A DNA stretch of 64,000 bases, taken from positions 26,168,913-26,232,912 of the forward strand of contig OZ018410.1 in the NCBI GenBank assembly GCA_963969595.1, written 5' to 3'. Positions within the stretch are counted from its first letter, which is position 1. Every line of letters begins with the position of its first letter. Positions 11,754-22,200 of the stretch are shown piece after piece. The translations under genes were made by a program, and so were the position numbers. The stretch is from Neckera pumila. Taxonomy: Eukaryota; Streptophyta; Bryopsida; Hypnales; Neckeraceae. The notes beneath the pieces are model-generated. The model saw only the letters and a program-made list of their open reading frames with translations. It did not search any database and was not told the DNA's origin.

Positions 11754-12377
11754 TATAAGGGAGATTCATGACAATAAATTCCTCTTACAAGTCCTTCAAT
11801 AACATTACTCACTAATGCTACTTTGTATCCGGTAGGATACTTAGTGCATTAGATTTCCCCCTTAAGGCAACAACACCTAAAATTGTTTAAACAAGGTTTC
11901 AAGTATGATTTGTAAAACTGAAGTAGTGTAGAAGTTTCTATTTGGTTTTCTTGGAAGTCAATAGGAGGTTTTAGATTTGTTTTCAAATACATTTTTTGGA
12001 CGTTGTATGATTAAACTATGAAATTTCAAAGTCTTCTAGTATAGCTGAAATTTGGACCATAGGTTCTCATAATTAGAGGTTGGTCATATTAAACAAGAAT
12101 ATGTGGGGGGTGATTTTCGAAACATGTCATAATTAGATGTGATCATCCTATGTGACTTAAAATATTGCCTTGAAAAGAGTAGCATATTTAATATGTTATA
12201 AAAAGCAATTTATCAAATTCTGGAAAATTTGTAGACATACTTTTCTGATATAGATGAATGCCTAATTTAATCATTTAGCATATTAATACACTGAATAGCA
12301 TACTAATTAATATTTGGGGCAAAGTATAGCAATCGTATCAAACTCCCTTTCTTATCCTCATTCACTACCCTTGAGCC
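11754..12377. other. Gene-free DNA
   Basis: AT-rich, with no recognised feature. Confidence 0.35.
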
Positions 12378-12381
12378 TTAA

Positions 12382-13290
12382 CCCCTAAAGGCCCATTGTC
12401 CCTTCGAGGGACAAATGGAATTTTGGGCAGGTACCTACGGGCTAAAATTCTGTATAATTTTCCAAAACTCTTTTCAAAGATAGAAAAATTGCTAAGCTTT
12501 GTGGGAATATAATTTTTTTTCAATCGGTGCCTGCAAAAAAAAGCTATGCCCAAATAAGCTCAAAACAAGGGACGGGGGGAACAAAAAAATTTGCAATTTC
12601 TTTTTTTCTTTTTTATCTTATAGATTATATTTTTGTCTATCTAAAATTTTTTTATTCATTTCATTTGGATTTGACATGAGAAAGTTATGGACAATCTTGT
12701 TTTTTGGGCACTTAGAGCATCTTCCTGGAAAAAAGAACTTGTAGGATTCATTTTTGAATGCAATTTTAACAATTTTTCAAAAAAGAATTCCAAAAGTTTT
12801 AGATTTTTTGTGAGAAAAATCTCACCATCGGGATTAGTCCTTTATAATTCCATATAAAAGATAATAGTATTTTAGATTTTCCTTCTATCTCGTACCTACT
12901 TCTACTTAACAATTTTTTTAATAATGAAAATTATTTTGTTTTGGATTCCTTTTTTCCCCTAGATTCTCAACTCAGTCTTCTACTATAATGATTTAAAGCT
13001 CAAAACTCTGTAGTGCAAAAAATTTAAGTTAAAAATGTTCAAAGTCATAAAATCTAGTCCCACAATGTGTTGAGAACCTTGTTTTTTTCATTTAAAACGC
13101 AAATATCTTGCAATCTATGCTGTCAAAAATTCTGAAATTTTTTCTACACATTTTCATACAAGTTAGGTGTAAGATCCTATAGTTAGATGTGCAAAAAAAA
13201 AATCAATTTTCAAATTTTTTTACTCTTTGCTATAGAAATGGTAGTTTAGTGTGTTTTTTGGCAGAAAAAAAGGCCTTGGGCCTTTAGGAG
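12382..13290 (+). mobile_element. TTAA-flanked MITE, CCCCTAAAG family, G subtype (copy 1)
   Basis: TTAA at 12,378-12,381 and 13,291-13,294 bracket a 909 bp element with ends CCCCTAAAGGCCC and GGGCCTTTAGGAG. Just inside the left end is CATTGTCCCTTCGAGGGAC, a small hairpin found in all G copies. The left (alpha) side continues TTTTGGGCAGGTACC and CAATCGGTGCCTG. The right (beta) side has the AATATCTTGCAATC block and ends GGCAGAAAAAAAGGCC. No transposase is encoded. Confidence 0.8.
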
Positions 13291-13294
13291 TTAA

Positions 13295-13802
13295 GCATAG
13301 CTCTTGTTTTCTTGATTAGCTCTTGTAACAAGCATAATTCCTCAATTATGTGGAATAATTTTGATGATTGCCACTATTGAAATGAAAGAAGACTTATGTA
13401 GCTTTCCTATGAAAAAAAGATTGACACAATCCTACAATTTTTGAAAAAATGCTATTATTGACAAGATTGATGAAAGATTTTTGGTAAGGAGGTACATTGT
13501 ACATATGCTAAAATCAAAATGTTGAAATTGGAATGCTCAAAAGTGCACCAAAAATTCTAATTTTTTTATGTGTGGAAAAAAATATATGAAGATGTGAAGT
13601 GATGGCCCACATTGCATTCTCCATTCTCAAAAATTCACCAAAAATTGCGCGTGCAATTATTTTTTAATTGGACTATACAAATAGATCTAGCAAAAAAATA
13701 AATGTAGGGTCTCTTTGTTGTTCATGGAGTGTTAGTGAGGTTTACATTTTAAATTTTCTATAAACATAGTTGCAAAAGCCACGCCTTATGGTCCTTCAGG
13801 GG
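13295..13802. mobile_element. End-bearing fragment of a CCCCTAAAG/TTAA element
   Basis: GGTCCTTCAGGGG is followed by TTAA at 13,803-13,806, the right end of this family. The matching left end is missing. The DNA up to the neighbouring element at 13,290 is AT-rich and only partly recognisable. Confidence 0.45.
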
Positions 13803-13806
13803 TTAA

Positions 13807-14188
13807 GCTACAAATAATAATAAAGATTTAATGGTGGTGTTCCAATTTTATATTAGAGTCGGCACCAGATCAATATGAGTCTTGAATATGGCAATGCATG
13901 GAAGCTCATTTCTAGAATAGAAGGATATGATGTTGATTGAGTCATATGCAAATTATTGCATATTATTTCTTGCACACCATGTCCACTACTGAGAATTATA
14001 AAAATATTATTTCAAAATGATGAATTTAAAAGTATAAAAATAATCAAATAAATAAATTTGAAAATCATTCAAAACAAAAATTCAAATGTTTAGGAAAGTA
14101 AGAACTCGTACTTTGTTATCACATTATTCCAACACTTCTGCCTACACTATTCTGTCAAAACATTTTTGGACACATTTTCAAGAAAAAT
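13807..14188. other. Gene-free DNA
   Basis: No feature recognised. The ORF that starts at 14,086 owes its length to the adjoining microsatellite. Confidence 0.4.
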
Positions 14189-14204
14189 ACACACACACAC
14201 ACAC

Positions 14205-14291
<87 letters not shown>
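14189..14291. repeat. Compound (AC)n-(AT)n microsatellite
   Basis: About eight AC units are followed by more than forty uninterrupted AT units. The alternating ORFs on both strands are artefacts of this repeat. Confidence 0.98.
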
Positions 14292-14298
<7 letters not shown>

Positions 14299-14354
14299 TT
14301 CTAATGTTCATTTCACATATGAATTCCATACTTTCATTTTTGAGTATCATTTAA

Positions 14355-15274
14355 TCTCTAAAGTCCCATTGTCTCCTCAGGGGACAAAATGGATTTTGGG
14401 CAGGCTACTACAGCTTCAATATTCATCATTATTTTCTGAAACTTTTTGTGAAGATAAAAAACACATTAGCTTTATGGAAATATATTTTTTATTTCAATCG
14501 GTGCCTGGGAGCAAAAGTTATGGCACAAAAGGTCCTTTTATTTAGTTTGGCGTGCAAAAATCTTCTCAAACAAAAAATGTTTGAATTTTTTTTAAAATTA
14601 TTTTCTCATAGATTGTATTTTTATCTCTGTGAGAAGCTTTGATTCATTCTATTTGGATTTGTTATGTGAAAGTTATGGACAATTTTATTTTTTGGGCAAT
14701 TAGAGCATCTTCTTGAAAAAATAACTAGTAGGACTCATTTTTGAAGGCAATTTTCACAAATTTTTCAAAAAAAATTGTTTGGCAATGCTAAGTTTGCTAA
14801 CTAAAACAATCACACCATTGGAATTATAGTATTTTAATCCCATATTAGAGCTATTGACAATTCAATTTTGTTTCAATCTTGTACCTACTTCTACTTAACA
14901 ATTTTTTATGGAATGAAAATCAAGTGTATATTTTTGGAATTTTTTTTCCTAGATTCTCAACTCAATAATTCAACATAAAAAAAAATCAAAGTTTGTCGTG
15001 CAAATTTTGTTTACAAATGGCAGTCAAAGTCATTTGAAATTGCAAGTTAGTGTTCAAAAAATCAAAATTTTCCAACTTTGAATGCTAATATCTTCTAATC
15101 TGTACTGTCAAACTTTATGAAATTTTTACCACATGATTTGAGATAATTTAAATACAAGATCCTTAGGTTAGATTCTAAAAATATATATTTTTCCTCTTTT
15201 CTTAGATGAATGCAGCAGAACTGCCAGTTTTGAGTCATTTTTGACAAAAACAAATGCCCTTGGGACTTTAGGGG
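14355..15274 (+). mobile_element. TTAA-flanked MITE, G subtype (copy 2)
   Basis: TTAA at 14,351-14,354 and 15,275-15,278 flank a 920 bp element with ends CTCTAAAGTCCC and GGGACTTTAGGGG. It aligns along its length with the 12,382 copy (AATCGGTGCCTGGGAGCAAA, ATGTGAAAGTTATGGACAA, TTCTACTTAACAATTTTT). Confidence 0.8.
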
Positions 15275-15949
15275 TTAACTTCTTTTTTTACAAATTGTAT
15301 GGAAAACACACCAATTATACTAGTGTGTTACATTATAGAGATATCAACTCTATTTGTATAACTTGTAGACTTAAGTTTGGATTTTAGTTTATAAATTTAG
15401 TATCTTTATGGTTTATCCTTTAAGAATTAAGTTTAGTTCATTTTATATGATTTAGGGTTTTGTTTATAGGGTCCTCATTGTAATCTTGTCCTCCATATTG
15501 AAGTTAAAAGGCCCATTAGTTTATATAGTAGCAGATGTACACAGAGAAAATATTCACATATCTTCAACTATAGCTTTATATAACACCCTTGCATTCATTG
15601 CAAGGGTAGTGTTAAATCAAATTCTTTTACACACCCAGATAAATGAAAGAATTTGCTTTCCTGTGATGTTTGTTAGATTTTTATACACCTACCTATTAAA
15701 GCTAATATAAGTCTTTGAATCCAATTGTAAATTCTAACTTTCCATATTTAACCAAAATGGTTGTACATAATAGTATATTGCATGTTACCTTGAGATAAAA
15801 TTTTGAATTCATCCCCCACTTGTAGTAAATGGAAGTGTGCAAAATAGAGCTATGTTGTATTTCGGATGTCTAGTTGGTCAAGTGACACACACATTAGAAT
15901 ACCAACAAGTCAAGAAAAGCATTTATTTTCATCCCCCCATTACTTGTAC
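15275..15949. other. Gene-free DNA
   Basis: A 74-codon ORF at 15,486-15,710 shows no motif. No other feature recognised. Confidence 0.35.
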
Positions 15950-16690
15950 TAGTGTAATTGTGTTTTTGCCACAATATAATAAATAAAATAAAAAATAAAA
16001 GAATAATTCTAATTCTTTTAATTCCTAAAAAATTTGAAAGTCAATAACCTTTCCACCAAATGTCTAAACGCTATGAAACAAAGCCCGTGCATCCCTCCTC
16101 ATTGAGGGCTTTCCGACTATACCAGGCACGCAACCGGGGGACGCACGGTCTAGGAGATATTAGCGTAACAAACAAAACAAGCAAACAACTTGCCTTCAAA
16201 TATGGACTAGTGTAGACTAGATTGCCACAATCCAAAGGAATTGTGAAACTAAAAATAACTAAAAAATCCATAACTTTCACCCCGTCGGTTAGAACGTTAC
16301 GAAACACTTTCTCACCGAGCCCTTTCCAATGGTACAAGAACTCGGTCGAAGGGCGCACGGTTTGGGAGATCTCAACGTAATAAACAAACAAACAAAACAA
16401 AATAAACAACCTGCCTTAAGGGTATAGATGGATGGACTAGTGTGCCCTGTGCTGTTGCCACAAAATAATAAAATGAAAGTAAAAGTAATTTTCTAATTTT
16501 ACTTCATAAAAACTTTGAATATCTTTTCTTCTATGAACTGGAACACCATGAAACAAAGCCTATGCACCCCTCCTTGGTAAAGGCTTTCCGATGGTACCAA
16601 GAACGCGACCAAGGGACACATGATCCAATAGATTTCAATGTAACAAACAAACAAACAAACAAACAAACAAACAAACAAACAAAAAAAGCA
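15950..16690. repeat. Three-unit tandem repeat, about 230-240 bp per unit (family I)
   Basis: Each unit carries an AATAAAATRAAAG stretch, a CTTTGAAW...ATAACTTT stretch, a GAAACAAAGCC...GCAYCCCTCC block, GGGCTTTCCGA...GGTACAAGAACGCG, a run ending GTAACAAACAAAC, and an ACTAGTGT block. The units start near 15,950, 16,190 and 16,430. Related, more diverged units occur at 49,741-50,165. ORFs on the minus strand read through the units but show no known protein. Confidence 0.7.
16642..16685. repeat. (AAAC)n microsatellite
   Basis: About ten perfect AAAC units grow out of the end of the third family I repeat unit. Confidence 0.95.
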
Positions 16691-16719
16691 CACAAAACAA
16701 ATCAAACAGCCAAACTTAA

Positions 16720-17636
16720 CCCCTAAAATACCAAGGCAGTTTCCGGCTCCAAAACCATTGAAATCTGCCATTTCTGCTGCAATCATTCCCTAAACAGTTT
16801 CTATTTTTTTTAGAATCTAACTATGGAATCTTGAATTTCATTTGTCTTAAATCATGTGGTAAAAATTTCATGAAGTTTGACCGTACGGATTGGAAGATAT
16901 TAGCATTTGAAGTTGGAAAAAGAAGTTCTTTGGAACTGTGGCCTGCAATTTCAAATACTTTGACGGCCATTTGTGGATTGTTTTTGCACTACACACCATA
17001 AAGTTAACAATTTTTGTGTTGCATATTTGAGTTGAGAGTTTGAGAAAAAAAATTTAGAATGTCAAAACTTGATTTTCACATATAAAAGAATTGTTAAGTA
17101 GAAGTAGGTCCAAAATTGAACAAAACACTAAATCGTTAATAGCTTTGAGGTGGAATTAAAACACCATAATTCCAACGGCGGGATTGTTCTTGCAAATAAA
17201 CTTTACCTTCTCAAAAAAAGAAATTTGAATAAATTTGAAAATTGTATTCAAAAATGAATTCTAAAAGTTTTTTTTTTGTAGACGCTTAGATTGCCCAAAA
17301 AACAAGATTGTCCATGACTTTCTCATATTGAGTCCAAATAGAATGAATCAAAGCTTCAAATGTAGACAAAAATATGATCTTTGAGGGGAAAAAATTGAAA
17401 AAACAAAATTCAATTTTTTAAAGTTTTTTTTCTGCTCGGCAAACTGCTTTTTTGATTTCGGGTGGCATAACTTTTGCTCCCGGGCATGGATTGAAAAAAT
17501 ACATATATATATTTTTGGAAAGCTAATGTGATTTACTATCTTCAAAAAAAATTTCAAAAAATCAGGTAAATTTCAAGTCGCACAAGCCTACCCGAAATCC
17601 CAAGTGTCCCCCGAGGGGACTTTGGTAGTTTAGGGG
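16720..17636 (-). mobile_element. TTAA-flanked MITE, G subtype (copy 3, reverse)
   Basis: TTAA at 16,716-16,719 and CTAA at 17,637-17,640 flank a 917 bp element. The alpha end with its GTGTCCCCCGAGGGGAC hairpin lies on the right, so it is inverted relative to the 12,382 copy. It touches the next element directly. Confidence 0.8.
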
Positions 17637-17640
17637 CTAA

Positions 17641-18102
17641 CCCCTAAAGGACCAACATGCGTTTTTTGGCCGTATAGAAATTTTGGGCAAGTATGTGATT
17701 AGAGATATCCATATTTGAGGCTGAAATTTTAATAGAAGGTGGAGACGAGGAATATCTTCATATATACCAAGTTTCATGACATTTCGAAGTACAAGACAAA
17801 CGTTGTGACCTAATATGTTACTTTTTTTGTAACTGGGCAATTTGGGCAGATCATAAAAAATCATTTTTTCCAAAATTCTTTTTTGAATTGGTTCTCTACA
17901 TTTATATATACTTAAAAAGCTTTGAGTCCTTCCATTTCAATCAATGAGTCAAAAGTTATGAGGGTTTTTGGTTTGCAGGCAGTTATGGATTGTCTGCTCT
18001 AAAAAAACTTTGAAGTCGTTTATTTGACTCAATTTTCAATATTTTTTGAAAAAAAAAGTCCTAGGATGTACCAAAAATTTGGTAGTCATGAAACTTTAGG
18101 GG
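17641..18102 (+). mobile_element. TTAA-flanked MITE, CCCCTAAAG family, F subtype, internally deleted (copy 2)
   Basis: Its left flank CTAA (17,637-17,640) is also the right flank of the preceding element. The right flank is TTAA (18,103-18,106). It is 462 bp, about half the length of copy 1 at 693-1,603. It matches copy 1 at both ends (ACCAACATGCGTTTTTTGGC at the left, TTTGGTAGTCATGAAACTTT at the right) but lacks the middle of the right half. Confidence 0.8.
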
Positions 18103-18109
18103 TTAAGGT

Positions 18110-18345
18110 AATGGATGGATGGATACTTTCATCCTAGTAATATCCCAAGTTGGTGAACATCATCCAAAAATTTGCAAACCTTCTATTTATTAGAGGTAAA
18201 TCATCCATTTTCATCCATCCAATTCCTTCCAATTATTACTTGTATACTAACGTCCTTAGAATTATCCCCAGCTGTTGAACACCATCCAAAATTTTGCAAA
18301 CCTTGAGTTGTATTCTTATTATACTCCCATCCACTGTTTTCCTAG
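18110..18345. repeat. GGAT run and a 43 bp direct repeat
   Basis: ATGGATGGATGGAT is followed by two copies of a block with CATCCAAAAWTTTGCAAACCTT, at about 18,142 and 18,263, roughly 121 bp apart. Confidence 0.65.
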
Positions 18346-19201
18346 TGTAAAGTTAAGCCAACACCATGAATTTTGGCAAATAAATCACAAAAAACTGTAT
18401 GGAGCTGGAGCATGATCAGTCACGTTCTCATAACTGTAGCCAGACAAAGCCAGTAGCAATTACGGGTCCTCGCAGATATTTTCAAAATTAAAAATATTAA
18501 CTCCAGGAATGTAGCTCAAGAATCTCCGGAGCTGCCTCCCATGACGGAATGATGGAGTTCCCGCCATATAACTTAAGCTTACTACTGATCCGCAACCACT
18601 TGCAACCGACTGTTACTACACAGGCAGTGTGAGTTGTCCGTTGACTTTATCACCAAAAATCGTGGGAGGATTTCAAGCAGCAGAACTGGAATAGAACAGT
18701 CAATTACACAGCAACAAATGGTTTTCCAAACAGCAAGGATCTGGATCGAAGGAGTACGGAAATCTGCAAGTGAATGAAAAACTGTAACATTATACAACGT
18801 GTGGAGGTGACAATATTTGAAATTTGTTCACGTAATGTTTTCCCACTATGACCCCCTGCAACGTAACCAATGCTCTTTCAGAATTCTAGCTAGGAACCAA
18901 ACCAAGTTCAACATGCTAGAGTTGACATTGTTGACCACGCTTCCGGCACTCTGTTTCTACATCTAGAGAGCCCATCCGAAAAGGTCAGTTGAAAGAAAAC
19001 GTTGTTGTGATGCTACCATGTATGTACATGTGTAAAGCAAAAGCAACAAGCAAAAATGGACTGCGTTGAAAACGGCCAGCTCTTCTGACGACCACATAGT
19101 CGCTTCAGAGCAAACTGCTTGGTGATCGGAATCAAATTGAAATTCTACAACCGTAAAATTCCTCAACAATAATAAATTCTACAACCGATTCCCATTATAA
19201 C
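18346..19201 (-). other. Downstream region and likely 3' UTR of the NMCP gene
   Basis: This lies just beyond the stop codon of the NMCP/CRWN gene. The base composition is more balanced than in the MITE-rich DNA to the left. No other ORF looks genuine. The exact polyadenylation site cannot be placed. Confidence 0.35.
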
Positions 19202-22200
19202 TTATGTAGTTAAAAAGTCCCATATCTTTGCTCGCATCGATGGCGCTGTGCCATCATCTGCTTGGTCATCGTCTCTCGCGTCATCCTGTTCCTCGACCTC
19301 TCCTACGTCTTCTTCAGCCTCCTCGTCCTCCTCGCTCTCACTTTCCTCCTCAGAGAGTGGTTCACCATCCTCAGCATCACCATCCTCAGCTTCATCACTC
19401 TCCTCATCTTCAGCAACTTCCTCATCAGCAGAGCCTGGCACTGCCTCAGCAACTTCCTCTTGGTAATCACCGGATTCGCCTTGTGCATCCTCCGCATCCA
19501 TTGGGACATCTGGATCGCCCCTTTCTTGTTGTTCTGGCACGGGAATCTCTTCGCGTTCAGGCTCTGCTCCGGAGACTTCTAGCGCTTGCCCTACATTAAG
19601 ATCGAAAGTTGCTTCTCCTCTTACAATTTCGGTTACCACCGTAGTTGTCTGTGTCACTCTTTCAATAACAGTATCAACCACAGTATTAGTTGCCTCCACT
19701 ACTTGAGTATCCTTTGCTAGTGCGCCATCTTTTTCCTCTGCATCAGACGTCTCCGCCCCAGTCGGCGCCTCATGCTCTTCAATCACCATGTCCTGGGTTA
19801 CAGATAAAAGAAAAGAAAAACATCAGCGACGAAAGAATGAACAAGCGACATGGAACACCCAGGTGGTAGTCCTAGAAACCATGAAACATAGAAGATCAAC
19901 GTCAGTCACAAATAGAATCCTACTCTAGATCAGCTAGAGCACTCTAAAAATAAATGACTTGAATAAATAAAGCATACAAAGCATAGCTATTAAGGACGTT
20001 TGCACAGTAGAGGAGTCTCAGAACAGAAAAACAGCAAAAGTAATAAGGTAACTACAACAGAACCCGACCCCCTGGAATGTCAACCCCCACTTTAGAATGG
20101 GAAATGAACAAGCCAGAACACCCAAAATGGTGAATAGTAGAGGACAACAGCAACGTCGGGTTGGGGACCATGTAGCAAACATATGTAGTAACCGATTGGG
20201 TCCAAATATGGTATTGTGTAGGTGGCGGCTTTGTAATGGGACAGTTTTTGCAGAAGTTCCTTTCAATTCAACCTCTTGCTTGAGCAATGATTTTAATACA
20301 ATGAAAGCCTCTCCTTGGTATGCATCAGATTCATTTTGAACTAGCCTAGGTTGCACATATAGCGACCTACACCCCACCTTTGCGAACTCATAACTAATTC
20401 ATTGTGCCTCCAAAATTTACACAACCACTTCAGTTTTGTATAAGCATTTACAAGTGATCAAAAAATCTTCATCATTTTCTATTGCAAGACCATTGTGCCA
20501 CAGAGCTTATAAGGTCGGTTTTAGGCCTCACCAATTGTAGATATGGATTTACACAAGGGCGTGGATTAAACAAGTTTCAGACGAGATAAACTAAAGAAAA
20601 GAATGTCGGAACAAAAGTCGCATCCTCCATCCTGATATGCACCAATTACTTAAAAACGAACATCAAATAATTGGTACAATCAACTTACTTGAATGGGTTG
20701 TGAAGAGACTTCAGGCAATTCGTCAATAGCTACTGGCTGGCTGGTCGCAGAAGCTGCCCTCTTGCTAGTCGATTGGTGGTGTCGGGGTGAGTCATTCTCA
20801 GAGGCAGCCATCATACTGACACTGCAGTAGCAATACACAATTAAGGAAGTTCCAGAACTGAAGTTTAGAACAAAGAATCAGAGTAATACTGCCCATTATC
20901 TTCTAGGGCTGTAAACAAATTCTTGAAAATCAAGATCCACAAATAATAGAACGGACTGATGCCCCTAAAACCTGAAGAGAACACTTACATAGTGGTGGGC
21001 CTAAAGTTGTAGCGCTTGGCAGCGGGCGTTAGAGCACGACCATGAGGAGTGTGAGCAGGGGAGTCTGCATTAGTCTCATTCTCGACCAGAATATCCTTGA
21101 TCCTCTTCTTACGCTGCGTGCTACCATGAATCTCTGCGTCAGGCAACTTACTCTCATCATCCTCCAGGGTTGTCCTACCTCTTTTCTTTCTCCGAGTGTC
21201 AGCACTGGCAGCAGGAGGAGTATTAAAATCGTCAACGTTTCTGTTGGACTCTGAGATTTCTGTTTCCTCTCCTCGTCCTCCAATGAAAGCATTAGCCTCC
21301 TCGACAACCCTCTTAATAGACCTTGTCCGTTTGAATTTACGACCATCTTCTGTAGTGCCAACTACCTGACCCAGCTGCGACTGGTTGAAGCTAGAGCTCG
21401 GAGCATTGGCATCCACATTTGGCTCCAACTCTTCCTCCGCATTCTCTTCCTGAGCAGGCTCTTGACCTGTTAAGAGCCTAACAGGGGAGCCCAATAACAG
21501 GGAAGCGCGGCTTGCACATCGTTGCAACCATGCAAGTCTACTCGGAGTTCTAGCAATCATCCTCCGAGTGGGAGTATGCGAGCTTGAGGCTTTGAAAGCC
21601 ACTGGTGCAGGGGGCAACCCACTTATTGTGCGTTGCGTTTCAGTCCGAGCAAGGAGACCCTGGTGATGAGGTGACACCACTTCATCCTCAATGCGCATCG
21701 GTTGCTCTGAAATCCGCATGCTCATCGAACCTTCCGAGCCCTTCAACTGCTCCCGCAGCTTTTGCAAGCGTTCAGATTCACGGAGTGTGTCCTGGCGCTC
21801 AATGTGCAGACTCTGGCGTTGCTCCCGGAGCTTCTCACCCTGCACCTGAAGCTGCTCAATATCCTTCTTAATCTCACTCCATTCCTTTTCTGCGTCTGTT
21901 CGCTGTTTCAGAAGCTCTTGACGCTCCTTTTCAAGTTTGGCACGCTCTAAACGCAACCGCTCCAATTCGGTTAAGACAGAACTATGGCTCATTTTCAAAT
22001 CCTCCTTCTCCTGTTCTACCTCCGCCCTCAATTGAGCCTCCTTCTTCTCGAACAGTTTCACGAAATCATCGCGTTCATGCTCAAGACGGCGGTCGAGATC
22101 AGCTCGTTGACGTTCAAGGTTGTGAACTAAATCTTGGCGCTCAGAGTCGAGCTGTGAGTAGAGCTGGTTCCGCTCAGACTCTAGTCGTGACACCCATGTC

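Noticed and set aside
14086..14354. YIYIYI-type ORFs on both strands
   Set aside because: They are translations of the AT microsatellite.
19228..19599. Plus-strand ORFs of up to 123 codons over the NMCP tail
   Set aside because: They mirror the acidic E/D-rich minus-strand exon in other frames (S, L and H runs) and disappear outside it.
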